This document shows positions 1 to 11,022 of a stretch of 64,000 nt of DNA, one piece after another. How positions within the stretch are numbered: position 1 is the first letter of the stretch; the number at the start of each line of letters is the position of its first letter. The notes below the pieces were generated by a model, which was given only the letters and a program-made list of their open reading frames with translations, ran no database searches and was not told the DNA's origin. The translations under genes and the position numbers were made by a program. The stretch covers positions 992,001 to 1,056,000 of the forward strand of contig CP074381.1 of assembly GCA_022041995.1 (NCBI GenBank), written 5' to 3'. The stretch is from Cupriavidus necator (GTDB lineage: Bacteria; Pseudomonadota; Gammaproteobacteria; Burkholderiales; Burkholderiaceae).

Positions 1-1
1 T

Positions 2-739
2 GCGCCGGTAAAGTCGAAGGTGCTGGAATCGCGCATCCCGGCCAACTATCGGGACGCCAATGGCGAATGGTTCGGCTTCTCGGCGCGCGGCCGCGTGATC
101 GCCTACAACAAGACCGCGGTCAAGGCCGGCGATATCGCCAGCTATGAAGACCTGGCCGATCCCAAGTGGAAGGGCAAGGTCTGCACGCGTTCCAGCGGCC
201 ATGTCTATAACCTGTCGCTGGTTTCCAGCCTGATCGCCCACGATGGCGAGGCACGCACCGAGCAATGGGCGCGCGGCGTGGCCGCCAACCTGGCGCGCGT
301 GCCCAAGGGCGGCGACACCGACCAGCTCAAGGCGGTCGCCGCCGGCGAGTGCGACGTGGCCATCGCCAACACCTACTACATCGCGCGCCTGCTGAAGTCG
401 ACCAAGCCGGAAGACAAGGCCGTGGCAGACAAGCTGGGCGTGCTGTGGCCGAACCAGTCGAGCCAGGGCGTGCACATGAACGTCTCGGGCGGCGGCATGC
501 TCAAGCATGCGCCCAACAAGGAAGCGGCGGTCAAGTTCCTGGAGTACCTGGCCAGCGACGAGGCGCAGCGCTACTTTGCCGACGGCAATAACGAATGGCC
601 GGTGGTGCAGGGCGTGAAGGTCAGCAACCCGGCACTGGAAGCGCTGGGCACGTTCAAGTCCGACACTATCAACGTGGCCGAACTGGGCAAGTACCAGCCG
701 CAGGCACAGAAGCTGGTGGACCGCGCCGGCTTCAAGTAA
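2..739 (+). CDS. fbpA: Ferric-iron ABC transporter, periplasmic binding protein (5' truncated)
   Basis: This is the C-terminal three quarters of a periplasmic Fe(3+)-binding protein of the FbpA/AfuA family. The reading frame is open to the left edge, so the signal peptide and N-terminal lobe lie outside the window; the GTG at 20 is internal. The stretch IPANYRDANGEWFGFSARG is typical of the family. NTYYIARL carries the adjacent tyrosines that ligate ferric iron in FbpA. The protein would deliver iron to the permease (1557-3200) and ATPase (3323-4456) encoded nearby, although the permease gene is on the opposite strand. Family assignment is strong. Confidence 0.93.
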   Translation, partial: APVKSKVLESRIPANYRDANGEWFGFSARGRVIAYNKTAVKAGDIASYEDLADPKWKGKVCTRSSGHVYNLSLVSSLIAHDGEARTEQWARGVAANLARVPKGGDTDQLKAVAAGECDVAIANTYYIARLLKSTKPEDKAVADKLGVLWPNQSSQGVHMNVSGGGMLKHAPNKEAAVKFLEYLASDEAQRYFADGNNEWPVVQGVKVSNPALEALGTFKSDTINVAELGKYQPQAQKLVDRAGFK

Positions 740-762
740 GCCGCCACGGCCTTTGCAGTAAC

Positions 763-788
763 GCGGTTCCTGCTACAGCAGGAACCGC
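763..788. repeat. Perfect inverted repeat between convergent genes
   Basis: GCGGTTCCTGC (763-773) and GCAGGAACCGC (778-788) form an 11-bp perfect stem with a four-base loop. It sits between the end of fbpA and the convergent HEAT-like gene, overlapping the latter's last codons. Position suggests a bidirectional transcript end, but no T-tract follows on either strand, so it is not a classical intrinsic terminator. Confidence 0.55.
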
Positions 789-1444
789 CTGTTCCCCGTC
801 ACCTGCGTGGGCTCGACCTTGCGGAACGTCAGCTTCACGCTGCTGTTGAGCCGCCGCCCCGCCTGGCGCCGCACCAGTGCCCGGTGCAGCAGGCCCTTAT
901 GGCCGACCGTGCCTTCGGCATAGGGCTGCTCCGGCGTTGCGCCCAGCGTCATCGCGGCCAGCGCCTGGTTGCGCTGCGCCGCACTCTTTTCCAGCAGCTT
1001 GTCCAATGCCATGCGTGCGCGCACCTGCGCTGCCAGCGCGGTGTCGCCCGGATTGGCGCGGGCGCGCTCGGCGTCCCACGGCAACTGCACCTTGCCGGCA
1101 AGGCGGCGCAGCGCGGCGCGCAGTTCGGCACCATCCATCCGGGTTTCCTGCACGATCCAGACGGCGTCGTGGCGCAGCACCGCTTCGGCATCGGCCATGC
1201 GGCGCACCAGCGCGGGCTGCAGCTCGGGCGACGAGTACTGCCGCGCGCGGCGGATCGCGTTGAGCGCGATGCGGCGCACCTGCGGGTTGGCATGATCGAA
1301 CAGGTCAGCGATGACGCGCGCGGCCGTGTCGGCCGAATCGATAATCTCCGCCAGCTGCCCGGCCAGCGAGACTTCTTCCACGCCGCTCAGCTTGTTGCGG
1401 CTCAGCCGGTTCAACTTGAACAGCAGGATGTGATATCGCAGCAT
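773..1444 (-). CDS. HEAT-like helical-repeat protein of unknown function
   Basis: A 223-residue soluble protein from the ATG at 1444. A TTG start at 1525 would add 27 residues that look non-coding. The middle resembles HEAT/armadillo-type helices, for example LFDHANPQVRRIALNAIRRA and the segment around VRRMADAEAVLRHDAVWIVQ. The N-terminus MLRYHILLFKLNRLSRNKLS is basic and the C-terminus is Arg-rich. No catalytic motif or signal peptide is visible. It lies between the iron-binding protein and permease genes and shares the permease's strand, with its start about 110 bp downstream of the permease stop, so it may be co-transcribed with it. A role in iron uptake is only a guess from position. Confidence 0.6.
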   Translation of the reverse strand: MLRYHILLFKLNRLSRNKLSGVEEVSLAGQLAEIIDSADTAARVIADLFDHANPQVRRIALNAIRRARQYSSPELQPALVRRMADAEAVLRHDAVWIVQETRMDGAELRAALRRLAGKVQLPWDAERARANPGDTALAAQVRARMALDKLLEKSAAQRNQALAAMTLGATPEQPYAEGTVGHKGLLHRALVRRQAGRRLNSSVKLTFRKVEPTQVTGNRRFLL

Positions 1445-1556
1445 AGGTTCTTGCGCGGCAGCATGCCGCCGTTCGCTCCCGGCGAACGCCGGGCCATAAA
1501 AGGCTATCGGCGCGCGGGAGCGCAACTTTAGGGCAGGAACGGCAAGGGGCGGAAGT

Positions 1557-3200
1557 TCAGCGCTGTGCTTCGCGCCGGATCGTTCGCGACAGCACGATCA
1601 CCGGCAGCAGGCCCACGGCCACGATCACCAGCGAGGCGGTGGCGGCCTCGGTCAGGCGCTCGTCGGCAGCGAGGTTGTAGGCCTGCACGGCCAGCGTGTC
1701 GAAGTTGAACGGGCGCATTACAAAGGTGGCCGGCAACTCCTTCATCACGTCGACAAAGACGATCAGTGCCGCGGTCAGCAGGCTGCCGCGCAGCATCGGG
1801 AAATGCACGCGCCGCAGCGTGGCGCCGGGGCCGTGGCCCAGGCTGCGCGCGGCGGCGTCCATGCTGGGCGTGATCTTGCCCAGCCCGGCATTGACGGTCT
1901 GCAGCGCCACGCCCAGGAAGCGCACCAGCAGCGCATAGACCAGTGCGGCGATGCCGCCGGTCAGCAGCAGCCCCACCGAGACCCCGAACTGCTGCTGCAG
2001 CCAGGCCGACAGCGCGTTGTCGAGCCGCGCCACCGGCACCAGCACGCCCACGGCAATGACCGAGCCCGGCAGCGCATAACCCATGCCGCACAGCCGCGTC
2101 AGGCCGCGCATCAGCCAGCTGCGCTTGCCGTTGGCCGCGCGCGCGGCGTAGCCCACCGCCAGCGCGACCGCCACCGCGGCCAGCGCGGTGGCGCTGGCCA
2201 GCAGGAAGCTGTTGCGCACCAGCCCGACAAAGCGTGGGCCGAACTGCGCATCGCCGTCGGTGAAGGCCATGCGGCACAACATCAGCGCGGGAATCAGGAA
2301 GCCCAGCAGCACCGGCACCATGCACACGGCCAGCGCCAGCCAGCCGCGCGCGCCGTCCAGCGTCCAGGCCACGGCGCGGCGCTGGTTGCCGTAGACCTGC
2401 GCGCGGCCGCGGCTGGCGCGCTCCATCAGCAGGATGGCGGCGACGAACAGCAGCATGCATGCCGACAGCTGCGCCGCGGCGTTCTTGTCGCCAAGCGAAA
2501 ACCAGGCGCGGAAGATGCCGGTGGAGAAAGTCGGAATGGCAAAGTAGGCGACGGTGCCGAAGTCGGCCAGCGTTTCCATCATCGCCAGCGCGGTGCCGGC
2601 AACGATGCCAGGGCGCGCCAGCGGCAGCACCACGCGCCAGAGCCGGCTCCAGGTGCCGTGGCCGAGCAGGCGCGCGGCCTCCAGCGTGTTCTGGGTCTGC
2701 TGCAGGAAGGCGGCGCGCGCGGTCAGGTAGACGTAGGGGTACAGCACCAGCGAGAACAGGGCGATGGCGCCGCCGAGCGAGCGGATATCGGGGAACCAGT
2801 ACTCGCGCGCCTTCCAGCCGGTCAGCTCGCGCAGCCAGCCCTGCACCGGCCCGGCAAACTGCAGCGCATCGGTGTAGGCATAGGCGATCACGTAGGCCGG
2901 CATCGCCATCGGCAAGACCAGCGCCCATTCCATCACGGTGTGGCCCGGGAAACGGTAGGTCGATACCAGCCAGGCGGTGGTCACCCCCAGCAGCAATACC
3001 CCCATGGCGACGCCGCACAGCAGCCAGACGGTGTTGAGCACGTATTCCGCCAGCACCGTGTCGATCAGGTGGTGCCAGGTGTCGCCGGCGGGCAGCAGCA
3101 CGGCCGAGGCGATCACCAGTACCGGCACGGCGATCAGCAGCGCCATCGCCAGGGTGGCCAGGGTCAGGGGATGGAAGCGGCGGCGGCTGGACAGGAGCAT
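1557..3200 (-). CDS. fbpB: Iron(III) ABC transporter permease, two fused modules
   Basis: A 547-residue inner-membrane permease of the FbpB/SfuB type, in which two ABC permease modules of about six helices each are fused. Two EAA-type cytoplasmic loops that contact the ATPase are visible: EAARLLGHGTWSRLW from about residue 174, and AARSLGHGPGATLRR from about residue 448. The length is normal for the family. It should move ferric iron delivered by the binding protein at the left edge, using the ATPase encoded divergently at 3323. The ATG at 3200 is preferred over an upstream start at 3258 because hydrophobic, family-like sequence begins here. Confidence 0.93.
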   Translation of the reverse strand: MLLSSRRRFHPLTLATLAMALLIAVPVLVIASAVLLPAGDTWHHLIDTVLAEYVLNTVWLLCGVAMGVLLLGVTTAWLVSTYRFPGHTVMEWALVLPMAMPAYVIAYAYTDALQFAGPVQGWLRELTGWKAREYWFPDIRSLGGAIALFSLVLYPYVYLTARAAFLQQTQNTLEAARLLGHGTWSRLWRVVLPLARPGIVAGTALAMMETLADFGTVAYFAIPTFSTGIFRAWFSLGDKNAAAQLSACMLLFVAAILLMERASRGRAQVYGNQRRAVAWTLDGARGWLALAVCMVPVLLGFLIPALMLCRMAFTDGDAQFGPRFVGLVRNSFLLASATALAAVAVALAVGYAARAANGKRSWLMRGLTRLCGMGYALPGSVIAVGVLVPVARLDNALSAWLQQQFGVSVGLLLTGGIAALVYALLVRFLGVALQTVNAGLGKITPSMDAAARSLGHGPGATLRRVHFPMLRGSLLTAALIVFVDVMKELPATFVMRPFNFDTLAVQAYNLAADERLTEAATASLVIVAVGLLPVIVLSRTIRREAQR

Positions 3201-3310
3201 GCGTCGGTAAGTAGGCGGAAGCGCCGCGCACAGCGTGCGGGCTGCCGCATTCTAGCAATGCGGGGCACGCTATCGACCCGAAAGGCGGTCCTGGCCCCGG
3301 GCTACGTCCC

Positions 3311-3316
3311 TATAAT
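3311..3316 (+). promoter_or_regulatory. Perfect -10 hexamer seven bases before the ATPase start
   Basis: TATAAT at 3311-3316 lies just upstream of the ATG at 3323. If used, transcription would start at about the A of the start codon and give a leaderless mRNA. No Shine-Dalgarno sequence is seen before the ATG, and no good -35 element is visible. Confidence 0.4.
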
Positions 3317-3322
3317 GCGCAC

Positions 3323-4456
<1,134 letters not shown>

Positions 4457-4525
4457 CCTTCGACGCAGGGGCAGGGCGCCGATGGTCTACACTGTGGCGT
4501 TCTGCATTCACAAGGCTTGAATACC

Positions 4526-5881
4526 GTGGCGGACACGCTGTTTTCCGATACTCCCGACCGTTCCCGGCAACCGCTGGCCGAGCGCCTGCGCCCGCGCACC
4601 ATCGACGAGGTGATCGGGCAACAGCACCTGCTGGGTGCGGGCAAGCCGCTGCGCGTGGCGTTCGAGTCCGGCGAGCCGCATTCGATGATCCTGTGGGGCC
4701 CGCCGGGCGTGGGCAAGACCACGCTGGCGCGGCTGATGGCCGATGCCTTCGACGCCGAGTTCATCGCGCTGTCGGCGGTGCTGTCGGGGGTCAAGGACAT
4801 CCGCGAGGCGGTCGAGCGCGCCGAGCAGTTCCGCGCGCACGGGCGGCGCACACTGGTGTTCGTCGACGAGGTCCACCGCTTCAACAAGAGCCAGCAGGAT
4901 GCCTTCCTGCCGCATGTGGAAAGCGGGCTCTTCACCTTTATCGGCGCCACCACCGAGAACCCCTCGTTCGAAGTCAACGGCGCCTTGCTGTCGCGCGCGG
5001 CGGTCTATGTGCTCAAGAGCCTGGACGATGCCGAGCTGACCCAGCTCGCCCTGCGCGCCAGCGCGGAACTGGGCGGCATCAGCTGGCAGGACGAAGCGCT
5101 GCAGCTGATCGTGGCCTCGGCCGATGGCGACGGGCGCAAGCTGCTGAACAATATCGAGATCGTGGCGCGCGCGGCGCGCACCGCCGGTGCCACCCAGATC
5201 GATACCGCGCTTCTGGGCAGCGCGCTGTCGGAAAACCTGCGCCGCTTCGACAAGGGCGGCGACGCCTTCTACGATCAGATCAGCGCGCTGCACAAGTCCG
5301 TGCGCGGCTCGGACCCGGACGCGGCGCTGTACTGGTTCTGCCGCATGATCGACGGCGGCGCCGACCCGCGCTACCTGGCGCGGCGTATCGTCCGCATGGC
5401 GTGGGAGGATATCGGCCTGGCCGATCCCCGTGCGGCCCGCATCACGCTGGACGCGGCCGAGACCTATGAGCGCCTCGGCTCGCCCGAGGGCGAACTGGCG
5501 CTTGGCCAGGCCCTGATCTACCTGGCCGTGGCACCCAAGTCCAACGCCGGCTACAACGCCTACAACGCGGCGCGCGCCTTCGTCGGCAAGGACAAGTCGC
5601 GCGCGGTGCCGGTGCACCTGCGCAACGCGCCGACCAAGTTGATGAAGGAGCTTGGCTACGGCCACGCCTACCGCTACGCGCACGACGAGCCCGAGGCCTA
5701 CGCCGCCGGCGAGCACTACTTCCCGGACGACCTGAAGGCCCAGGGCTGGTATCAGCCGGTGCCGCGCGGGCTGGAGGGCAAGATCGCCGAGAAGCTGCGC
5801 CACCTGCGCGAGCTGGATGCCGCCTGGCATCGCGAGCAGCGCGCGGGCAAGGCAAAGGACGGCGGCAAGGGCGGGGAGTGA
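4526..5881 (+). CDS. rarA: Replication-associated recombination protein A (AAA+ ATPase)
   Basis: RarA/MgsA, related to eukaryotic WRNIP1 and clamp loaders, acts at stalled replication forks. This copy has 451 residues, normal length. Walker A GPPGVGKTT is at residues 58-66 and Walker B VFVDEVHRF at about 112-120. The polar motif GATTENPSFEVN follows, then the tetramerisation region with GGADPRYLARR. A TTG nine bases upstream (4517) is also in frame, but AAGG at 4512-4515 is correctly spaced only for the GTG at 4526, so that start is chosen. It is followed by serS, a common proteobacterial neighbour. Confidence 0.95.
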   Translation: MADTLFSDTPDRSRQPLAERLRPRTIDEVIGQQHLLGAGKPLRVAFESGEPHSMILWGPPGVGKTTLARLMADAFDAEFIALSAVLSGVKDIREAVERAEQFRAHGRRTLVFVDEVHRFNKSQQDAFLPHVESGLFTFIGATTENPSFEVNGALLSRAAVYVLKSLDDAELTQLALRASAELGGISWQDEALQLIVASADGDGRKLLNNIEIVARAARTAGATQIDTALLGSALSENLRRFDKGGDAFYDQISALHKSVRGSDPDAALYWFCRMIDGGADPRYLARRIVRMAWEDIGLADPRAARITLDAAETYERLGSPEGELALGQALIYLAVAPKSNAGYNAYNAARAFVGKDKSRAVPVHLRNAPTKLMKELGYGHAYRYAHDEPEAYAAGEHYFPDDLKAQGWYQPVPRGLEGKIAEKLRHLRELDAAWHREQRAGKAKDGGKGGE

Positions 5882-5893
5882 GCGGTGGCGTGA

Positions 5894-7324
<1,431 letters not shown>

Positions 7325-7354
7325 AGCTGCCTGAAAAAATCCGCTGCCAGCCTA

Positions 7355-7384
7355 TTGCATCGGCTGGCCGGAAATGGCTATAAT
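7355..7384 (+). promoter_or_regulatory. Sigma-70 promoter of tRNA-Ser
   Basis: TTGCAT (7355-7360) and a perfect TATAAT (7379-7384) are separated by 18 bp. The predicted start near 7391 gives a short 5' leader before the tRNA at 7415, to be removed by RNase P. Confidence 0.7.
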
Positions 7385-7414
7385 CTCGGTTTCGCCACAC
7401 GGCAACAAGTTACC

Positions 7415-7504
<90 letters not shown>

Positions 7505-7563
7505 TAACAAGAAGCTGTCGGAATCGACCACCGGCAGGCAACAACAGCGTAGTAAAACTCAGG

Positions 7564-7600
7564 CCGACGCCCACGAAAGTGCGCGTCGGTTTTGTTTTTT
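7564..7600 (+). terminator. Intrinsic terminator after tRNA-Ser
   Basis: Stem CCGACGC (7564-7570) with GCGTCGG (7583-7589). Inside it a CAC/GTG stem closes a GAAA loop, separated by a single C-C mismatch. The hairpin is followed by TTTTGTTTTTT (7590-7600). Confidence 0.88.
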
Positions 7601-7708
7601 CCGCGGCCGGTTTTTCATGCGGCGGGCATGGGCCGCCGCACTGGCCTGCGTACCGGACGCGCTGCCGGGTGCACTATCATGGCGATCCGCAACGCAGGAT
7701 GCCGCACC

Positions 7709-8605
7709 ATGACACAGCCACCCGCCAGCCAACCCTCCGCACCGGTCTTCCACGGCGATCCGGCCGAACTGCCGGCCGACCCCAACCTGGTCGCCGGCAT
7801 GCCGTACCGGCACTACAAGGGCGGCGCCTACACCGCAGTCGGAATCGGCCGCTTCGAGGCCGATCTCGCGCCGGTGGTGGTCTATCGCGCGATGCGCGAT
7901 CCCTCATTGCTGTGGGTGCGCCGCGCCGATGTGTTCAGCGAACCGGTGGCCACGCCGCAGGGCGAGGTGCCGCGCTTTGCGCCCGCCTGGCCCGCGGCGC
8001 TGGCTTGCCTGGACTTCCTGCCGCGCCAGGCGGTGCTCGATGTGCTGGCGCTGCACGACACGCCTTACCGGCACTACCACGACCGCCGCCATATCCTGGA
8101 GATGTTCGAGACCGCCCACGCGCGCGGCATTGCGCTGGACCGCGCACAGGCGCTGGCGGTGCTGTGCCACGACGCGGTCTATGTGGCGGGGTCCGAGCAC
8201 AACGAAGCCGCATCAGCCGCGCTGATCGAAACGGTGGCGCCCGGCGAGGACCGCGCGGTGCTGGACCGTGCCGCGCAGATCGTGCTCGATACGCGCGGCC
8301 ATGGCCCAAGCATTGCCGGCGCCGGAACCGTGCTCGATCTCGACCTGCTCAGGCTGGCCGCAGCGCCGGAAATGTTCGATGCCCATAGCCTGGACGTGTT
8401 CGCCGAGAACCGCGCCTTGCTGGCCGCGCGCACCGGTCTCGAGGGGGAGGCGCTGGAGACTGAATTCATGCGCCGGCGCGCGGCCTTCCTGGGCAAGCTG
8501 GCGCAGCGCCCGCAACTTTTCCTGACCGACGCCTTTACCGACTGCGAGGCGCCGGCTCGCGCCAATATCGCCCGTATTGTCGGTGCGGCGGGGCGCGTCC
8601 CGTGA
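7709..8605 (+). CDS. DUF1653 domain fused to an HD-superfamily hydrolase
   Basis: A 298-residue two-domain protein. Residues of about 30-90 match DUF1653: YRHYKGGAYTAVG, then VVVYRAM, LLWVRRADVF and a PRF end. The rest resembles the predicted metal-dependent HD phosphohydrolase group, with YRHYHDRRHILEMFE, LCHDAVYVAG, and NEAASA as likely metal-binding parts. The substrate is unknown. The ATG at 7709 has AGGA nine bases upstream. The last codon overlaps the GTG of the next gene (GTGA at 8602-8605), implying translational coupling. Domain assignments are by pattern; the biochemical role is not known. Confidence 0.75.
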   Translation: MTQPPASQPSAPVFHGDPAELPADPNLVAGMPYRHYKGGAYTAVGIGRFEADLAPVVVYRAMRDPSLLWVRRADVFSEPVATPQGEVPRFAPAWPAALACLDFLPRQAVLDVLALHDTPYRHYHDRRHILEMFETAHARGIALDRAQALAVLCHDAVYVAGSEHNEAASAALIETVAPGEDRAVLDRAAQIVLDTRGHGPSIAGAGTVLDLDLLRLAAAPEMFDAHSLDVFAENRALLAARTGLEGEALETEFMRRRAAFLGKLAQRPQLFLTDAFTDCEAPARANIARIVGAAGRVP

Positions 8606-9732
8606 TTGAAGTGCCGGCACGCGCGAGCGCCTTCGCCGAGGCCTGGCTTACGCCGGGCACGGCGCTGGGGCTGCTTGCGCTGTTCACGCTGGTGACAGTG
8701 CTGCTGCTGAGCCTGGTGCCGCTGCTGGTCGCGCTGTTGCGGCCGGTGGTGCGCTGGCTCGACCGGTGGCGCGTGTGGGGGGCCGGCGCATTGTCCGCGC
8801 GCGTGGCCGCACAGCCGCGCCGGCTGAGCACGCTCACGCTGCGCGTGCTCGAGCGCGACGTGGCCGAACTGGTGGTGGTGCTGCTGGCCGGCGCCGTGCT
8901 GCTGGCCTGCGGCAGCGCCCTGTTCTGGCTGGCCGGCGAGGTCGCCGACAGCGGGGGCGTGGTGCGCATCGACCAGATCGTGTTTGCATCGCTGCGTGCC
9001 TTGCGCACCGACTGGCTCGATATCGCGATGGTGGCCGTGACCGAACTGGGCGGCGCGCGCATTTCCGTGGCGGTGGGCGTGGCGGTGTTCGCGTGGCTGT
9101 GCTGGCGGCGCGCCTGGACGGTGGCGCTGTACTGGGCCGCCGCGCTGCTGGGTGCGCGCGCCTGCGTGATGGCGCTCAAGCTGGGCATGGCGCGCATGCG
9201 CCCGGCCAGCATTTACAGCGGCCTGGAATCGTATTCCTTCCCCAGCGGACACGCCACCAGCAGCATGGTCACCTATGGCTTCCTGGCCTTCCTGATGTGC
9301 CTGCGCCAGCCGTGGCGCGTGCGCATTCCGGTGCTGGCGCTGACGGTGGTGGCAGTGGCGGCGATCGGGGTATCGCGGCTGTACCTGGGCATGCACTGGC
9401 TGTCGGATGTCGCTGCCGGCTATGCGCTGGGGCTGGCATGGATCGCGCTGCTCGGCACGGCTTACCGCACGCTGCATGCGCCGGCGCCGAGGGAATCGGT
9501 GGCGCCATGGCGGCTGGGCGTGGTGGCGGCGGCAGCGGTGGTGGTGGCGTTCAGCTATGTGGCATGGTTCCGGCTGCCGGATACGCTGGAGCGCTACCGG
9601 CAGGCCGTCGCGCCTACGCCAGCGGTGCTGGCGCTTCAGCCTCCGGTGCTTGCGGCAGGCGCGACACCAGCAGCTGGTCGATCTTGTGATGGTCGATGTC
9701 CAGCACTTCGAAGCGATAGCCCGCCACGGTGA
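8602..9732 (+). CDS. PAP2-family membrane phosphatase
   Basis: A 376-residue polytopic membrane protein with the three phosphatase signatures of the PAP2 family: KLGMARMRP, then SFPSGHATS, then SRLYLGMHWLSD. Such enzymes act on phospholipid or isoprenyl pyrophosphate substrates at the membrane. The C-terminal half carries the PAP2 core; the N-terminal half adds two or more extra helices and a basic loop, longer than minimal members. The GTG start overlaps the stop of the upstream gene. The last 119 bases overlap the 3' end of the convergent CorC-like gene, and the final 35 or so residues look less natural than the rest, so the true C-terminus deserves a check. Confidence 0.85.
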   Translation: MIEVPARASAFAEAWLTPGTALGLLALFTLVTVLLLSLVPLLVALLRPVVRWLDRWRVWGAGALSARVAAQPRRLSTLTLRVLERDVAELVVVLLAGAVLLACGSALFWLAGEVADSGGVVRIDQIVFASLRALRTDWLDIAMVAVTELGGARISVAVGVAVFAWLCWRRAWTVALYWAAALLGARACVMALKLGMARMRPASIYSGLESYSFPSGHATSSMVTYGFLAFLMCLRQPWRVRIPVLALTVVAVAAIGVSRLYLGMHWLSDVAAGYALGLAWIALLGTAYRTLHAPAPRESVAPWRLGVVAAAAVVVAFSYVAWFRLPDTLERYRQAVAPTPAVLALQPPVLAAGATPAAGRSCDGRCPALRSDSPPR

Positions 9733-10933
9733 TCGATTCGGATTTCTTCGGGATGCGCTTGAGTGCGTAGATCACCAGCCCGCCCGCGGTGTCGACATAG
9801 TCTTCGCCGGGCAGGGTGTCGAGGTCCAGCGCCTTCTTCAGGTCCACCAGCGGCGTGAGGCCGTCGACCAGCCAGGAGCTGTCGTCGCGCCGCACGATCT
9901 GCTCGTCCTCGCTGGAATACAGGATGTCTCCCATCAGCGCGCCGACGATATCGTCCAGCGTGACGATGCCCACCACCAGCCCATACTCGTTCATCACCAC
10001 GGCAAAGTTCTGGTGCATCTCGCGGAAGCGCGTGAGCGCCTCGGACAGGGTCAGCGTGTCGGGGATCACCAGCACGTTCTTGTCGTGGTGGCGGCCGATA
10101 TTGCCGATCGCGGCGGCGCTTTCATCGGCCAGCAGCAGCTGCAGGATGTCCTTGGAATCGATATAGCCCTGCACGTCGTCGAGGTCGTGCCCGCACACCG
10201 GGTATTGCGCGTGCGGCTGGTTGACCAGCTTGCGGCGCACGCTGTCGGCGGGTTCGTCGAGACTCAGGTAGACCACGTCGTCGCGCGGCGTCATGATCGC
10301 GGTAATGCCTTTGAATTCGAGCTCGAACACATTCTCGATCAGATGGAGTTCGTGCTTGTGCAGCACGCCGGCTTCGGCGCCGGCATCGACCATCGCGGCG
10401 ATGTCCTCGGTAGTGATCTGGTCGACCGGCTTGGTCGGCAGGCGCAGCAGCCGCAGCGTGGCATCGGCGGCGGCGTTGAAGACCCAGACCAGCGGCTTGA
10501 GCACGCGCAGCAGCGTCAGCATCGGATCGATCACCGCCAGCGCGCAGCGCTCGGGGAAGGTCATGGCGATGCGCTTGGGGATCAGGTCGGCAAACTGGAT
10601 AAACAGCAGCGTCACGATCAGGAACGAGCCGATATTGGCCACGCGCTGGGCATGGACCACCTGCATATAGGGCGACAGCGTTTCCAGCAGCAGGTCCGAC
10701 ACATGCTTCTCGCCCAGGATACCGGCCAGGATGGCCACGCTGTTGACGCCGATCTGCACGATCGTGAAGAAATTCCCGGGCTCTTCCTTGAGCCGCAGCA
10801 CGCGCGTGGCGCGGCCGTCGCCGCGCTCCGACAAGACTTGCAGCTTGGTGCGGCGGGCGGCGGTCAGCGCGATCTCGGAGACCGAGAAAAAGGCGCTGAC
10901 AAGGACAAGGGCGATCAGGGTCAGGACGAACAT
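9614..10933 (-). CDS. CorC/HlyC-family transporter-like protein (CNNM-CBS)
   Basis: A 439-residue membrane protein with an N-terminal CNNM (DUF21) domain of about four helices (FVLTLIALVLVSAFFSVSE, then VQIGVNSVAILAGILGE). A pair of CBS domains follows (ITAIMTPRDDVVYLS and NFAVVMNEYGLVVGIVTLDD). The C-terminal CorC_HlyC domain contains DDSSWLVDG and GLVIYALKRIPK. Members are often called hemolysins, but are better linked to magnesium or cobalt homeostasis. It is convergent with and overlaps the PAP2 gene. Confidence 0.92.
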   Translation of the reverse strand: MFVLTLIALVLVSAFFSVSEIALTAARRTKLQVLSERGDGRATRVLRLKEEPGNFFTIVQIGVNSVAILAGILGEKHVSDLLLETLSPYMQVVHAQRVANIGSFLIVTLLFIQFADLIPKRIAMTFPERCALAVIDPMLTLLRVLKPLVWVFNAAADATLRLLRLPTKPVDQITTEDIAAMVDAGAEAGVLHKHELHLIENVFELEFKGITAIMTPRDDVVYLSLDEPADSVRRKLVNQPHAQYPVCGHDLDDVQGYIDSKDILQLLLADESAAAIGNIGRHHDKNVLVIPDTLTLSEALTRFREMHQNFAVVMNEYGLVVGIVTLDDIVGALMGDILYSSEDEQIVRRDDSSWLVDGLTPLVDLKKALDLDTLPGEDYVDTAGGLVIYALKRIPKKSESITVAGYRFEVLDIDHHKIDQLLVSRLPQAPEAEAPAPLA

Positions 10934-11022
10934 AGGCGGTTTGGCGCCTGCAGGTTGTGCCTGCAGGCGGCTTGATGATGGTGCACGGCGCGCGCGGCTG
11001 TCAATCAGGTATCAGGCAGACC

